Assembly: GCA_028281495.1 (NCBI GenBank)
Contig: JANQJU010000057.1
Span: forward strand, 183,272-247,271
DNA length: 64,000 nt
Origin: SAR324 cluster bacterium
GTDB taxonomy: Bacteria > SAR324 > NAC60-12
Direction: 5' to 3'
Within the stretch, counting starts at the first letter, position 1; the number at the start of each line of letters is the position of its first letter. The position numbers and the translations under genes were made by a program. Below, piece after piece: positions 33,690-42,524 of the stretch. The notes below the pieces were generated by a model, which worked only from the letters and a program-made list of their open reading frames with translations, was not told where the DNA came from and did no database searches.

Positions 33690-34802
33690 ATGCTCCGTGC
33701 CAATTTTCAACTCCAACATTCAAACTTTCATCTGAATGTCGCTTTGGAACTTCCCGGTCAAGGGATCATTGCCTTATTCGGTCCGTCGGGTTCGGGCAAA
33801 ACCAGTTTGCTGCGATGCTTTGCGGGACTGACCCGCTCTCTTACCGGAAAATTGGAAGTGAATGGAACTTGTTGGCAGGATGAATCGCAAAAAATCTTTC
33901 GAAAACCTCATCAGCGAGCAGTCGGCTACGTGTTTCAGGAAGCCAGTCTGTTTCCACACCTAAATGTGATGGGCAATTTGAAATATGGCTGGAAACGAGT
34001 CCCCCCGTCTGCAAGACAGCTTCACCTTGAGCAAGTGATCAATTGGCTTGGTATTGAACATCTGCTCGAACGGACCACCACTCATTTATCCGGAGGCGAG
34101 CGTCAGCGGGTGGCCATTGCCCGCGCTTTGCTCACGTCTCCTCAACTGCTCCTGATGGACGAACCCCTCGCCTCCTTAGACGAAATAGGCAAACACGAAA
34201 TTCTTCCTTATCTGGAAAAATTACATCACCACCTGTCCATTCCTGTCATTTATGTGAGCCATGATTTAGCCGAAGTCTCTCGCATTGCTGACTATCTCGT
34301 CCTACTTGAGTCAGGCCGAGTCCAAGCTTCTGGTCCTTTCACCGAGATGGTCACCCGCTTGGATTTGCCGTTGGCTCGTGACCATCATGCGGGAGCCGTG
34401 TTAGATGCGGAAATTTTGGGTCATGAAGATGCCTATCACCTCATGCAAGTGAAATTTTCCGGTGGGCTGTTGTATGTTCCCACAGCCACACCTCCCCCCA
34501 CCGATAGGACGGCCCCTGCAATGACCTCCATTTCTTTGGAAGGCCACAAGGTTCGACTCAGGATTCCAGCCATTGATGTCAGCATCACGTTGGAACGATC
34601 TGCCAACACCAGTATCTTGAATATTTTTGCCGGAACTGTGGTCGAGATTGCAGAGACCTCACTGGCCCAACGAATCGTCAAAGTCGATGTGAACGGTACC
34701 CTCCTCCTCGCTCAAATCACCCACAAGTCCTGTGAACGGCTCCAGTTGCAACCCGGAAAAACCGTTTTCGTTCAAGTGAAGAGTATTGTGTTGGTTCGTT
34801 GA
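33690..34802 (+). CDS. modC: Molybdate ABC transporter, ATP-binding protein
   Basis: A 370-residue ABC ATPase. The Walker A GPSGSGKTS is near residue 31, the Q-loop VFQEASLFPHL near 82, the signature LSGGERQRVAIARA near 131, Walker B LLLMDEPLASLDE near 152 and the switch His in YVSHDLAEV near 190. Residues about 290-370 form a MOP/TOBE domain (VRLRIPAIDVSI, ILNIFAGTVVEI), which binds molybdate and can inhibit transport. This long form is typical of ModC. It follows modB by 23 bp. The 3' end faces ilvY, with a 19-bp repeat array between. Confidence 0.94.
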   Translation: MLRANFQLQHSNFHLNVALELPGQGIIALFGPSGSGKTSLLRCFAGLTRSLTGKLEVNGTCWQDESQKIFRKPHQRAVGYVFQEASLFPHLNVMGNLKYGWKRVPPSARQLHLEQVINWLGIEHLLERTTTHLSGGERQRVAIARALLTSPQLLLMDEPLASLDEIGKHEILPYLEKLHHHLSIPVIYVSHDLAEVSRIADYLVLLESGRVQASGPFTEMVTRLDLPLARDHHAGAVLDAEILGHEDAYHLMQVKFSGGLLYVPTATPPPTDRTAPAMTSISLEGHKVRLRIPAIDVSITLERSANTSILNIFAGTVVEIAETSLAQRIVKVDVNGTLLLAQITHKSCERLQLQPGKTVFVQVKSIVLVR

Positions 34803-34811
34803 TTCAATCGT

Positions 34812-34906
34812 CTGAGCCTTTAAACTGTGCCTGAATCTTTAACCCACGTCTGAGCCTTTAACCCACGTCTGAGCCTTTAACCCACGTCTGAGCCTTTAGC
34901 CCGGTT
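34812..34906. repeat. 19-bp tandem repeat at the 3' end of ilvY, 5 units
   Basis: Five consecutive 19-bp units from 34812 to 34906. The two at 34850-34868 and 34869-34887 are identical; the outer ones are degenerate. The unit nearest ilvY (34888-34906) includes the ilvY stop codon at 34896-34898, so the array looks like repeated duplication of the end of that gene. Confidence 0.92.
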
Positions 34907-35792
34907 CATGAAGTCTGTGTTGCGCGGTATTCCAGAAGGCCTTCACTAAGGCGCTATTCAATGAGGTTTTACGGACACAAAGCCCTACATGGAAAGTTGG
35001 AAAGGCAGGCACCACTTCGATGACCTGAACCTGCGTTTGGATCAAGCTTTCGGTCAGGACCAATTGCGGCACCACGCCCACCCCCATTCCCAAACTCACC
35101 AAGGACAGAATGGCTTCATGACCCGAGGCATCTCCATAGATGGGAGGTTGAATGGCTTTTTGTTGAAACCAGGCTTGGATATGGGAACGGATCAATCCCG
35201 ATTCTGGCATGATAAAAGGCACCTCCTGCCACAGAATGGTTTTCCGTTTGAGCAAGCGTTCCACAGGTCCGGCTTGCGTCGGGCCAATCAAGGCCAATGG
35301 GGTTTGGGTGATTTCCATTCCTTCCAGTGCGGAAGGCAAGCGAGGTGGCAATGGAGCTATTGCCAATTCAGAATCCCCGTTGAGCAAATAATCCAAAGCC
35401 AAATTTGCATCTCCGGTGACCAGTTTCAGGTGCACTTGAGGATACACTTCACGAAATGCTCGTAAAAGAGGAGGCAACACGCTGTAGCAAGCCGTGACCG
35501 AACAATATAGCGTGAGCGAGCCTTTCAGCACACCGTCCATTTGTTCCAAATTCGCTACCAACTGTGCCCACTGTTGCAATTGGGTTTCTGCAAATTGCAA
35601 AAACTGCTGCCCCGCAGGCGTGATGGCCACATGGTGACGGTCCCGTTCAAACAGAGCCTTCCCACAAGACGCTTCCAAGCGTTGAATCGAGCGACTGAGT
35701 GTCGACGGGCTGACATGACTCAAACGGCTGGCTTTGCCATAATTGAGCGTTTTCGCCAAATTGATGAATTGCTTGAGACTATCCAAGTCCAT
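34896..35792 (-). CDS. ilvY: LysR-family regulator IlvY
   Basis: A 298-residue LysR-type transcriptional regulator. The N-terminal winged helix (MDLDSLKQFINLA, HVSPSTLSRSIQRLE near residue 26) and SVTACYSVLPPLL near 97 closely resemble E. coli IlvY, as does GHEAILSLVSLGMGVGVVPQ near 222. IlvY activates ilvC when acetolactate or acetohydroxybutyrate binds the C-terminal sensor domain. The gene is divergent from ilvC with 130 bp between, the same arrangement as in enterobacteria. A perfect inverted repeat in that spacer is a candidate operator. Confidence 0.92.
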   Translation of the reverse strand: MDLDSLKQFINLAKTLNYGKASRLSHVSPSTLSRSIQRLEASCGKALFERDRHHVAITPAGQQFLQFAETQLQQWAQLVANLEQMDGVLKGSLTLYCSVTACYSVLPPLLRAFREVYPQVHLKLVTGDANLALDYLLNGDSELAIAPLPPRLPSALEGMEITQTPLALIGPTQAGPVERLLKRKTILWQEVPFIMPESGLIRSHIQAWFQQKAIQPPIYGDASGHEAILSLVSLGMGVGVVPQLVLTESLIQTQVQVIEVVPAFPTFHVGLCVRKTSLNSALVKAFWNTAQHRLHEPG

Positions 35793-35834
35793 CGGTGTTT
35801 CACATTCTGCAATAGGTTATCCGATTTATGTCAC

Positions 35835-35851
35835 TTCTCTGCAACAGAGAA
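35835..35851. promoter_or_regulatory. Candidate IlvY operator
   Basis: TTCTCTGCAACAGAGAA is a perfect inverted repeat with 7-bp arms and a 3-base centre, containing the T-N11-A pattern of LysR boxes. It lies between the divergent ilvY and ilvC starts, about 70 bp before ilvC. Assignment to IlvY is from position and symmetry. Confidence 0.55.
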
Positions 35852-35922
35852 AAACTCTATGCTGATATCTGTGTACTTTCAAACTCACAAATATTTTCTC
35901 TCAATTCTTATGGAGTGACTCT

Positions 35923-37398
35923 ATGTCTCAGAATGTTACCAGCAATGTGTTTTCTATCGAAATCCTCTCTTTGGCTGACACCACCGAACCCATCGTGCGC
36001 GGAGGGCGGAATCTGTTTTCTCTGCTGCCCCAGGCGTTTGAGGGCATTCAACAAATCGGAGTGATTGGATGGGGATCTCAAGGACCGGCGCAGGCGCAAA
36101 ATTTAAGGGAGTCTTTGGCAGACACGGCAATTAACGTCAAAGTCGGGCTTCGCGAAAACTCCACTTCTTGGGAAGCGGCCCAAGCGGCAGGATTCACTGA
36201 AGCGACTAACACTTTAGGAAGGATGGACACGGTGATTTCAGAATCCGATATGGTGTTGTTGCTCATTTCCGATGCGGCCCAAGCGATGCACTATGAAGAA
36301 ATTTTTAACCAACTCCAACCTGGAGCCACCTTGGGCGTGTCGCATGGGTTTTTGTTGGGGTTCCTACAATCGATTGGCAAGACCTGGCCTGATCATATCA
36401 ACGTGGTTGCGGTTTGCCCCAAAGGAATGGGACCTTCGGTTCGAAGATTGTATGAACAAGGCAAATCGATCAATGGGGCAGGCATCAACGCCAGTTTTGC
36501 CATTGAACAAGACACCACCGGCAACGCCACCGATCATGCCTTGGGTTGGGCTGTTGCGATTGGCTCTCCTGTGATTTTTCAAACGACGCTCGAAAATGAA
36601 TACAAATCCGATATTTTTGGCGAACGGGGTGTCCTGCTCGGTGCCGTGCATGGCATTGTGGAATCTTTGTATCACTCCTATGTGAAAGCAGGAATGCCAG
36701 AAGCCCAAGCCTTCAACCAATCCGTGGAATCGCTCACGGGTCCGATTTCTAAAACGATCTCCAAACAAGGCTTATGGGGACTGTATACCTCTCTCAGCGA
36801 TACACAAAAACGGACGTTTATCCACACGTACAATGCGGCCTATTTCCCGTGTTTAGAAATTTTGATTGAAATCTATGACGATGTGAGCCGCACAGATGAA
36901 ATTCGTAGCGTGATTGGAGCCTGCCAACGTCATCCTCGTTTTCCAATGGGAACCATCGACAACACCCCCATGTGGCATGTTGGAAAAGCGGTTCGGGATG
37001 AACGGGATGAGGACGCCATCCCCCTCAACCCGACGACAGCGGGAGTTTATGTAGCTTGTATGATGGCGCAAATCGATTTGCTGTTGGAAAAAGGGCATGC
37101 ATTTTCGGAGGTCGCCAATGAGTCTGTCATTGAAGCGGTGGATTCACTCAATCCTTACATGCACTACAAAGGGGTGGCCTATATGATCGACAATTGCTCC
37201 ACAACCGCTCGATTGGGCGCTCGCAAATGGGCACCTCGGTTTGATTATATCCTCCAACAACTGGCGTATCCTGCGCTTGAAAAACCGGACATCTTGGGGA
37301 ACAATCCGTTTCAACACTTTGCGGATCACCCGATTCATCACGCCCTGCGAGTGTGCGCTGACTTGCGACCTCCCGTCGATATTGCGTTACACGGGTAA
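35923..37398 (+). CDS. ilvC: Ketol-acid reductoisomerase, long (class II) plant-like form
   Basis: A 491-residue acetohydroxyacid isomeroreductase, which converts acetolactate or acetohydroxybutyrate to the dihydroxy acid in valine/isoleucine synthesis using NADPH and Mg. IGVIGWGSQGPAQAQNLR near residue 45 is the nucleotide loop. CPKGMGPSVRRLY near 165, EYKSDIFGERG near 225, NESVIEAVDSLNP near 393 and NCSTTARLGARKWAPRFDY near 417 are landmarks. These segments, and the N-terminal IVRGGRNLF, match the plant chloroplast enzyme more closely than E. coli IlvC, where the loop reads VGCGAQG. A GGAG site lies just before ATG 35923. Regulation by the divergent ilvY is likely. Confidence 0.95.
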   Translation: MSQNVTSNVFSIEILSLADTTEPIVRGGRNLFSLLPQAFEGIQQIGVIGWGSQGPAQAQNLRESLADTAINVKVGLRENSTSWEAAQAAGFTEATNTLGRMDTVISESDMVLLLISDAAQAMHYEEIFNQLQPGATLGVSHGFLLGFLQSIGKTWPDHINVVAVCPKGMGPSVRRLYEQGKSINGAGINASFAIEQDTTGNATDHALGWAVAIGSPVIFQTTLENEYKSDIFGERGVLLGAVHGIVESLYHSYVKAGMPEAQAFNQSVESLTGPISKTISKQGLWGLYTSLSDTQKRTFIHTYNAAYFPCLEILIEIYDDVSRTDEIRSVIGACQRHPRFPMGTIDNTPMWHVGKAVRDERDEDAIPLNPTTAGVYVACMMAQIDLLLEKGHAFSEVANESVIEAVDSLNPYMHYKGVAYMIDNCSTTARLGARKWAPRFDYILQQLAYPALEKPDILGNNPFQHFADHPIHHALRVCADLRPPVDIALHG

Positions 37399-37435
37399 GT
37401 TTCTCGATCTACGTGCTCACACGAGGTTTTCCTTC

Positions 37436-38059
37436 ATGTCTCAAGGCACCACTTATTCCATTCCTGCTGCAACCGTTTGGGTGGAGCAGGAAATCAAACG
37501 CAGTCGTTTCATCACCCGGCTCAGCCATGCCCCTACCCCTCAAGATGCACAGACCGTGATTTCCCAAACTCGTGCAAAATACCCCGATGCCCGACATCAC
37601 TGTTGGGCTTATGTGGCAAGCCCCCCCTTTGACACGCCATCGGTTGGGATGAGCGATGATGGCGAGCCACAAGGCACCGCAGGCAAGCCCATGCTGCGTG
37701 TCTTGCAATATCAAGAAGTGGGAGAAATCGTGGCCGTGGTAACGCGGTATTTTGGAGGGATCAAACTCGGTACTGGGGGGTTGACACGTGCCTATTCCAG
37801 TTCTGTACAACTGGCATTGAAGGAACTTCCGTTAAAAACCATTGTTCCCTCTCATAACGCCCGCATCACCGTCACTTACCCTTATGAAAACACAGTCCGA
37901 CACTGGTGTGATCAACACGGCATTCCCGTCCTTCAAGTCGAGTATCAAGATCAAGTGCACCTGACGGTTGCAGTTCCTATTTCTCAAAGCCATGCGTTGG
38001 CACCAACCCTTCAGGATCTCACACAAGGCATTGCCCGTGTGTCGCTGGAAGACAGCTAA
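37436..38059 (+). CDS. yigZ: YigZ/IMPACT family protein
   Basis: A 207-residue UPF0029 protein. The conserved core includes KRSRFITRLSH near residue 22, ARHHCWAYV near 51, SDDGEPQGTAGKPML near 68 and VTRYFGGIKLGTGGLTRAY near 92, followed by the small C-terminal DUF1949-type ferredoxin-like domain (residues about 137-205). Bacterial YigZ proteins have no settled function; relatives are implicated in translation or proline-peptide handling. I use ATG 37436 with ACGAGG upstream; the frame extends back to 37241 only within ilvC. It lies 37 bp after ilvC and may share its transcript. Confidence 0.92.
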   Translation: MSQGTTYSIPAATVWVEQEIKRSRFITRLSHAPTPQDAQTVISQTRAKYPDARHHCWAYVASPPFDTPSVGMSDDGEPQGTAGKPMLRVLQYQEVGEIVAVVTRYFGGIKLGTGGLTRAYSSSVQLALKELPLKTIVPSHNARITVTYPYENTVRHWCDQHGIPVLQVEYQDQVHLTVAVPISQSHALAPTLQDLTQGIARVSLEDS

Positions 38060-38110
38060 ACCTCAAAACCAGCATCCTTGCTCACTTCTTTTGCTATGGC
38101 ATCTATGCTT

Positions 38111-38226
38111 TTGCCATCATTGAAATCCGGGAATGGGTTTGTGTTGCCATCATTGAAATCCGGGAATGGGTTTGTGTTGCCGTCATTGAAATCCGGAAAT
38201 GGATTTGTGTTGCCATCATTGCAAGG
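38111..38226. repeat. 33-bp tandem repeat, 3.5 copies
   Basis: Units at 38111-38143, 38144-38176 and 38177-38209 plus a 17-bp partial copy ending against the stop of the minus-strand ATPase gene. The first two are identical; the third has a few changes. They occupy the whole convergent spacer between yigZ and the ATPase gene. Confidence 0.93.
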
Positions 38227-38228
38227 AT

Positions 38229-39794
38229 TCATCCCCCCACGATATGCAGGGTTTTCTCCCCAAGAGATTCCGTGTTCCAAAAGATTTTGGTGTCCCAATT
38301 CACAGTTTTCCTTCGGTCGAATACCAACAACCATCCTTCGTTGCATCCCAGTTGATCCATATATCGGGTCAGTTGTTGCTTCCCCTGTTTGACCGTAGTT
38401 TCCGAATAGCGGAGTTTGATTTCCATGGGATAGACTCCATCTTTATAGGTCAGGCATAGATCCAAGCGACCTCGTCCCAATGCCATTTCGCGCACTAATG
38501 CTCCCCCACCGTTCACTACCTTTTGCAAAAATGCTTGAAGCAACAAATGCGGTGCTGCTTCTTTATACTGAAAGCGCTCTTGCCACACTTCGGAATTTTG
38601 TCTCCAGAAGCTTTGAAAATCTCCCAGTAAACGTTTCATATCCAATCTTCCTTTGATTTCGTAGGCAGGTGCTTCAGGGGGAAAGCCTTGTTGTATCATT
38701 TCATTTTGGGCAGAAAAACTGAGGAGTCGCAGCATCACCTCGGCATAAATCGGATTGGCTGGTATCACTTTTTTTTGTGAGTCGATGCGAATCAATCCTA
38801 AATCGTGGACAAACGCAAAATCGTCATCAAATGATTCGTAAATCAGGGTATTGCCTAAAATCATCGGTTCGAGAATCCGCTGCACACGGGGTTCTTTGAT
38901 CCGCTTGAGCAAGCTATCGATATGGGTATCCCGTCGTTGAATCAAGTTCTGCACTGCTTGTTCAACATGTTCAGGAAGCACGATGCCCGATGTGTTGTTG
39001 TCGAGCAGTGCTTCTATGATCTCGCGAGTCACGGCATTGACGAGCCACGGTTGACCTTGGGTGACCTCAAACAAGCGGGTTGTAACCTCTTCCGAAAACT
39101 CCTGTCCGGTCGCTTGCGTATGCTGCGAGACCAATTGTGAGATTTCGATTTGCGTGAAATTGGGTAAGGTCTGGGCCGTTGTCACAATGTTGAAAGGACT
39201 CGCCGATTGTAACGAATCAGACTCTTCTCGAACTTGCCCTTGGTAATCTCGAATGTTGCGCATTCCCACCAAGATCAAGGAATGGACAAAAGGCACGCGA
39301 CTTCGATTCACATAGCCTTGGCGCAATTGCCTTAAAAATGAAATCAGCACGTCAAACGACAAACAATCGACTTCATCAAACAAAAGTACTAACGGCCGGT
39401 CGAGCTGAGCACAAAGGTCTCGAAGGGCATCTCCCAAAACCGTGTTGGTTTGGGAATAGTCCAACTGCTGGGGGAAACAATTTTTCGGAAAATAGGAATC
39501 GTATTTTATTTCGGATTGGAGGGCGTTCAAAATGTACCGAATGCCCAGACTCGGATCGGTCACTCCCTCCACGGTTTCTAGGGAACAATACAGGCAGTGA
39601 TAGTGTCCTGTTTCATTGAGATCCTTCCATAAATCCAGCAGCAAGGTCGTTTTTCCTGATTGTCGTGCCGCATGGATCACAAAGTACTGTTTGGCATCAA
39701 TGAGTGATTTTAAACCTTTCGACCGCCCTTGCGGAGGAAGCATATAATGCTCTCCCGGCACACAAGGTCCTGCGATATTGAAAGTTTTGGACAT
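38229..39794 (-). CDS. AAA ATPase fused to PD-(D/E)XK nuclease-like domain
   Basis: A 521-residue protein of the mobile archaeal/bacterial ATPase type. Residues about 25-330 form a P-loop ATPase with Walker A HAARQSGKTTLLL near 44 and Walker B LVLLFDEVDCLS near 135. A winged-helix-like stretch follows. The last 100 residues contain LGRGRLDLCLTYKDGVYPMEIKLRY (two halves), a PD-(D/E)XK pattern with D...E-x-K. Such proteins are multi-copy in large genomes and suspected to be selfish or defence-related. ATG 39794 is preferred over 39830 because GGAG lies 6 bases upstream. Function is not established; a related but different family is at 61672. Confidence 0.78.
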   Translation of the reverse strand: MSKTFNIAGPCVPGEHYMLPPQGRSKGLKSLIDAKQYFVIHAARQSGKTTLLLDLWKDLNETGHYHCLYCSLETVEGVTDPSLGIRYILNALQSEIKYDSYFPKNCFPQQLDYSQTNTVLGDALRDLCAQLDRPLVLLFDEVDCLSFDVLISFLRQLRQGYVNRSRVPFVHSLILVGMRNIRDYQGQVREESDSLQSASPFNIVTTAQTLPNFTQIEISQLVSQHTQATGQEFSEEVTTRLFEVTQGQPWLVNAVTREIIEALLDNNTSGIVLPEHVEQAVQNLIQRRDTHIDSLLKRIKEPRVQRILEPMILGNTLIYESFDDDFAFVHDLGLIRIDSQKKVIPANPIYAEVMLRLLSFSAQNEMIQQGFPPEAPAYEIKGRLDMKRLLGDFQSFWRQNSEVWQERFQYKEAAPHLLLQAFLQKVVNGGGALVREMALGRGRLDLCLTYKDGVYPMEIKLRYSETTVKQGKQQLTRYMDQLGCNEGWLLVFDRRKTVNWDTKIFWNTESLGEKTLHIVGG

Positions 39795-39843
39795 TCGGTT
39801 CTCCAAAAATTTTGTGAGGTTCCCTGTCACCGAGTGGGCCGAT

Positions 39844-40464
39844 TCATTCGCAGGTATCCATATTACATCCTATGATGTCATGCCGAGTGTTGTCATCCAA
39901 CAACACTTCTTCCACCGCCATTTGTAAATCTTTCACCCACAGTGTTGGGGTGCCATCGCATTTGCCATCTTTCCCCGCATGCCCAGTTTGGACACCAATC
40001 ATCGGAATTCCGAGTCGCCGTGCGGCTTCGAAGTCGGTGGTGGTGTCTCCAATGAAGACCGTTTGTTTCCAATCCACTCCGTGTTTTTCTGCCGCTTGAT
40101 GAAAAAGCAACGTTCCTGGTTTGCGACAATCACAGGGGCCACACAATTCCGCATCCCATCCTTCCTGCCAGCGGGGATAATGCGGACAGTAAAACAGATC
40201 ATCCACATGAGCACCCACTTCACGTAGGCCCTGTTCCATCTTCTCACAGATGCGCTGAAAGTTTTCCATCGTCAACTGGCGTTTGGCAAACGCGGCTTGG
40301 TTGGACACCACAAGGCATCGCCACCCTTTGTCGTTGATCCGACGAATCGCTTGTACACTACCGGGAATGAATCGGAACTGCTCTGGTCTGAGAATCGGGC
40401 CGGGTTCTTCATTGATCACGCCATCACGATCTAAGAATACAGTAAATACAGATTCTTTTTTCAT
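39844..40464 (-). CDS. gmhB: D-glycero-beta-D-manno-heptose-1,7-bisphosphate 7-phosphatase
   Basis: A 206-residue HAD-superfamily phosphatase of the GmhB/HisB-N group, which removes the 7-phosphate during ADP-heptose synthesis for the LPS inner core. The nucleophile motif FLDRDGVINEE is near residue 10, motif II VVSNQAA near 52 and motif IV IGDTTTDFEAA near 137. A CPHYP...CGPCDCRKPG stretch between them is the zinc-binding loop typical of GmhB. The last 15 residues extend beyond the domain. It stands apart from other heptose genes. An AT-rich repeat lies upstream of its start. Confidence 0.9.
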   Translation of the reverse strand: MKKESVFTVFLDRDGVINEEPGPILRPEQFRFIPGSVQAIRRINDKGWRCLVVSNQAAFAKRQLTMENFQRICEKMEQGLREVGAHVDDLFYCPHYPRWQEGWDAELCGPCDCRKPGTLLFHQAAEKHGVDWKQTVFIGDTTTDFEAARRLGIPMIGVQTGHAGKDGKCDGTPTLWVKDLQMAVEEVLLDDNTRHDIIGCNMDTCE

Positions 40465-40474
40465 AATTAATTAA

Positions 40475-40545
40475 AATTTATTTTTATGGTTATTCTAGAA
40501 TTTATTTTTATGGTTATTCTAGAATTTATTTTAATAATTATTTAA
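40475..40545. repeat. AT-rich 24-bp tandem repeat upstream of gmhB
   Basis: Two identical 24-bp units (40475-40498, 40499-40522) and one or two degenerate copies continuing to about 40600. They sit directly in front of the gmhB start on its minus strand, where the promoter and leader are expected. Confidence 0.88.
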
Positions 40546-40702
40546 ATTTATTTTAATAGCTATTTTAAATAACTTTAGAATCAAAATTTATTTAAATCAT
40601 TCATCCCGTTTTTTCAAAATTCTTCCAATTTCAGCTTCGAGCAATCCTCACTTATATAAAATGAGCTGATGCTTGGATTTGAGTGCCTGTGGCGGTGTGT
40701 TC

Positions 40703-41251
40703 CTATAACAACGGTGCAATCACCTGTGTCAATTCTTCCACATTGAGAGACGTTTGCGCGGCTCCCCGTTTGTTGGAAAAACGGAAAGCCGATTCACCAC
40801 CGCGGTCAAAGATAAACAAGGACGGAATGCGCGTGATTTTGCCAAATTGCTCGGACACGATGGAATTGCCTTTCACCACAGAAAACGGAGGTTGGGTGCG
40901 TCTGATGAAAGCCGCTAGTCGCTTCTCGTTGGAGAGTCCGTCAAAATCCTCAAAGAGATTGATTGCCACAATTTCCACGCCTTGATCGTTGAACATGGCA
41001 TGCACTTCTTTCAGATATGCAAATTCTTTCACACAGGGAATACACCAACTGGCAAAAAAGGTAACCACCACCACCTTCTCATCCAACATGCCGTGTTCGA
41101 GGGTGCTGCCATGCAAGTGAGGAAGTTCCGTCATGGTCGTTTTGATGGTGTCGGTCAGCTGCAACTGTTGAGACGATTGGGCTTCGGCCCAGGCCACGGG
41201 TCCCCAACTGAGCAAACCTCCAATGAGTAAGAGAGTGATTAGATTTCGCAT
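40703..41251 (-). CDS. TlpA-like thioredoxin-fold protein, exported
   Basis: A 182-residue periplasmic thioredoxin-family protein. The signal peptide (MRNLITLLLIGGLLSW...AWA) should be cleaved near residue 22. The redox site is FFASWCIPCVKEF near residue 64, with Ile-Pro between the cysteines, and the cis-Pro loop is ITRIPSLFIF near 143. This is the TlpA/ResA layout for reducing disulphides in the periplasm, for instance during cytochrome c maturation. ATG 41251 is preferred over 41287 because AGGAGG lies 6 bases upstream. There are no cytochrome genes nearby, so the partner is unknown. Confidence 0.85.
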   Translation of the reverse strand: MRNLITLLLIGGLLSWGPVAWAEAQSSQQLQLTDTIKTTMTELPHLHGSTLEHGMLDEKVVVVTFFASWCIPCVKEFAYLKEVHAMFNDQGVEIVAINLFEDFDGLSNEKRLAAFIRRTQPPFSVVKGNSIVSEQFGKITRIPSLFIFDRGGESAFRFSNKRGAAQTSLNVEELTQVIAPLL

Positions 41252-41392
41252 GAATCCTCCTGAGAAATGGGTTGAGGGTCTTGCCAATAAACGCCGATAT
41301 CAAGGCAATCATGAGAATTTGACGACTCGTTGAGTGGGTTCTTACATGAGAGGCTTTCCCCCCGGATGTCCCTTCATGTACTTTCCGCCAAA

Positions 41393-42184
41393 TTACCAAA
41401 GCGATTTGATTTTCCCTCCATCCACACAAATGGTTTGTCCGGTCACGTAAGAATTGGCAAAGGATAGATAGAATGCGGCCACTTTCCCAAACTCCTCCGG
41501 TTTGCCATAGCGCCCTTGGGGGATGGTCAATGCAATTTGTTTTTCAAGCATTTCTGTCGAGATCCCTCGTTGCTCGGCGATGTTTTGATCGAGCCACTCC
41601 ACACGGGCGGTTCGGATTCTTCCAGGAGCAAAGCAGTTGATCAGAATCCCTTCTGAAGCCAATTCCCCCGATAACGTTTTGGCCAACCCCACAATGCCGG
41701 GACGCATTGCATTGGAAAGCAACAAGCCCGGAATCGGTTCTTTCGCCGACTGCGATACAATCACCCCGATGCGCCCCCCACCCTGTTGTCGCATACTCGG
41801 TAATACCCCCCGAATGAGTCGAACAGTGCTCATCATATTGAGGTCAAAGGCTTGATAAAACTGCTCATCGGTCAATTTATCGAAAGTTCCCATAGGGGGA
41901 CCACCTGCATTGGCGAGCAAGATATCCACGACTCCAAATCGTTCCAAGGTGCGTCCTAAGGCTTCTTGAATCTGGTCCGGCTTGCTAACGTCGGCCACAA
42001 TGGCCAAGGCATGCTTTCCTGATTGCTGTTCGATTTGCTTACGGGCGATTTCCAAATTGTCTTCCGACCGACCTAAAATTGCGACTTGGGCACCTTCTGA
42101 AGCCAATTGTATAGCGGTGGCCAATCCCAATCCTTGGCTTCCTCCGGAAACCAACGCGACTTTTCCGTTCAATTGTAAATCCAT
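41393..42184 (-). CDS. SDR-family oxidoreductase lacking the usual Tyr/Lys
   Basis: A 263-residue classical-length short-chain dehydrogenase. The nucleotide motif SGGSQGLGLATA is near residue 14, LLANAGGP near 88 (NAG) and VTGQTICVDGG at the C-terminus. The active-site region has the Ser (VIVSQSAKEP near 142), but where YxxxK is expected the sequence reads LLLSNAMRPGIVG. The catalytic Tyr and Lys are therefore absent, with Asn and Arg nearby. A subgroup of SDRs shares this SNxxR pattern. An AGGAG-like site precedes the ATG. It may still bind NAD(P) and act on an unusual substrate, or be regulatory. Confidence 0.85.
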   Translation of the reverse strand: MDLQLNGKVALVSGGSQGLGLATAIQLASEGAQVAILGRSEDNLEIARKQIEQQSGKHALAIVADVSKPDQIQEALGRTLERFGVVDILLANAGGPPMGTFDKLTDEQFYQAFDLNMMSTVRLIRGVLPSMRQQGGGRIGVIVSQSAKEPIPGLLLSNAMRPGIVGLAKTLSGELASEGILINCFAPGRIRTARVEWLDQNIAEQRGISTEMLEKQIALTIPQGRYGKPEEFGKVAAFYLSFANSYVTGQTICVDGGKIKSLW

Positions 42185-42524
42185 ACGAGTCTCCTTTATT
42201 CTAAAAATGAGTTGAGTTTAGTGAACCTGGCAACTGCCAAAATAGTTCTCTTGCGGCAACTCCTCAAGCATCTTGCGTCGTAAATCTATTTTCTTGCGCC
42301 CACAGAACAGGTTGGAATTGGTAGGCCTCCGTACCAGCAATCATCGAGAAAATTTTAATATTTTTTAATCAATAATATCAGTTTACTAATCAGAAAAAAA
42401 CCAACATTTCCCCAACATTCTCCCAACAATGGTCCATGCCGTGCAGTAAGGAGGGTAAAGCGTCACAATACAAAACGCCCCGGTGGGCAAAACAAAAAAC
42501 AACCCTCACTTTTTAGGAGACCCC
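42185..42524. other. Spacer upstream of the small secreted protein gene
   Basis: 340 bp between divergent genes with no ORF of note. It includes an AT-rich tract (42350-42400) and a run of short CCAACA-type repeats (42400-42430). It should hold promoters for both sides; no specific site is identified. Confidence 0.55.

Noticed and set aside
27648..38226. Tandem repeats as possible CRISPR arrays
   Set aside because: Units are directly abutting without unique spacers of constant length, and no cas genes are present.
38056..38346. Minus-strand frame with three 11-residue GNTNPFPDFND-type repeats
   Set aside because: It overlaps the end of the ATPase gene in another frame, has no ribosome-binding site, and is best explained by the 33-bp spacer repeat being open by chance.
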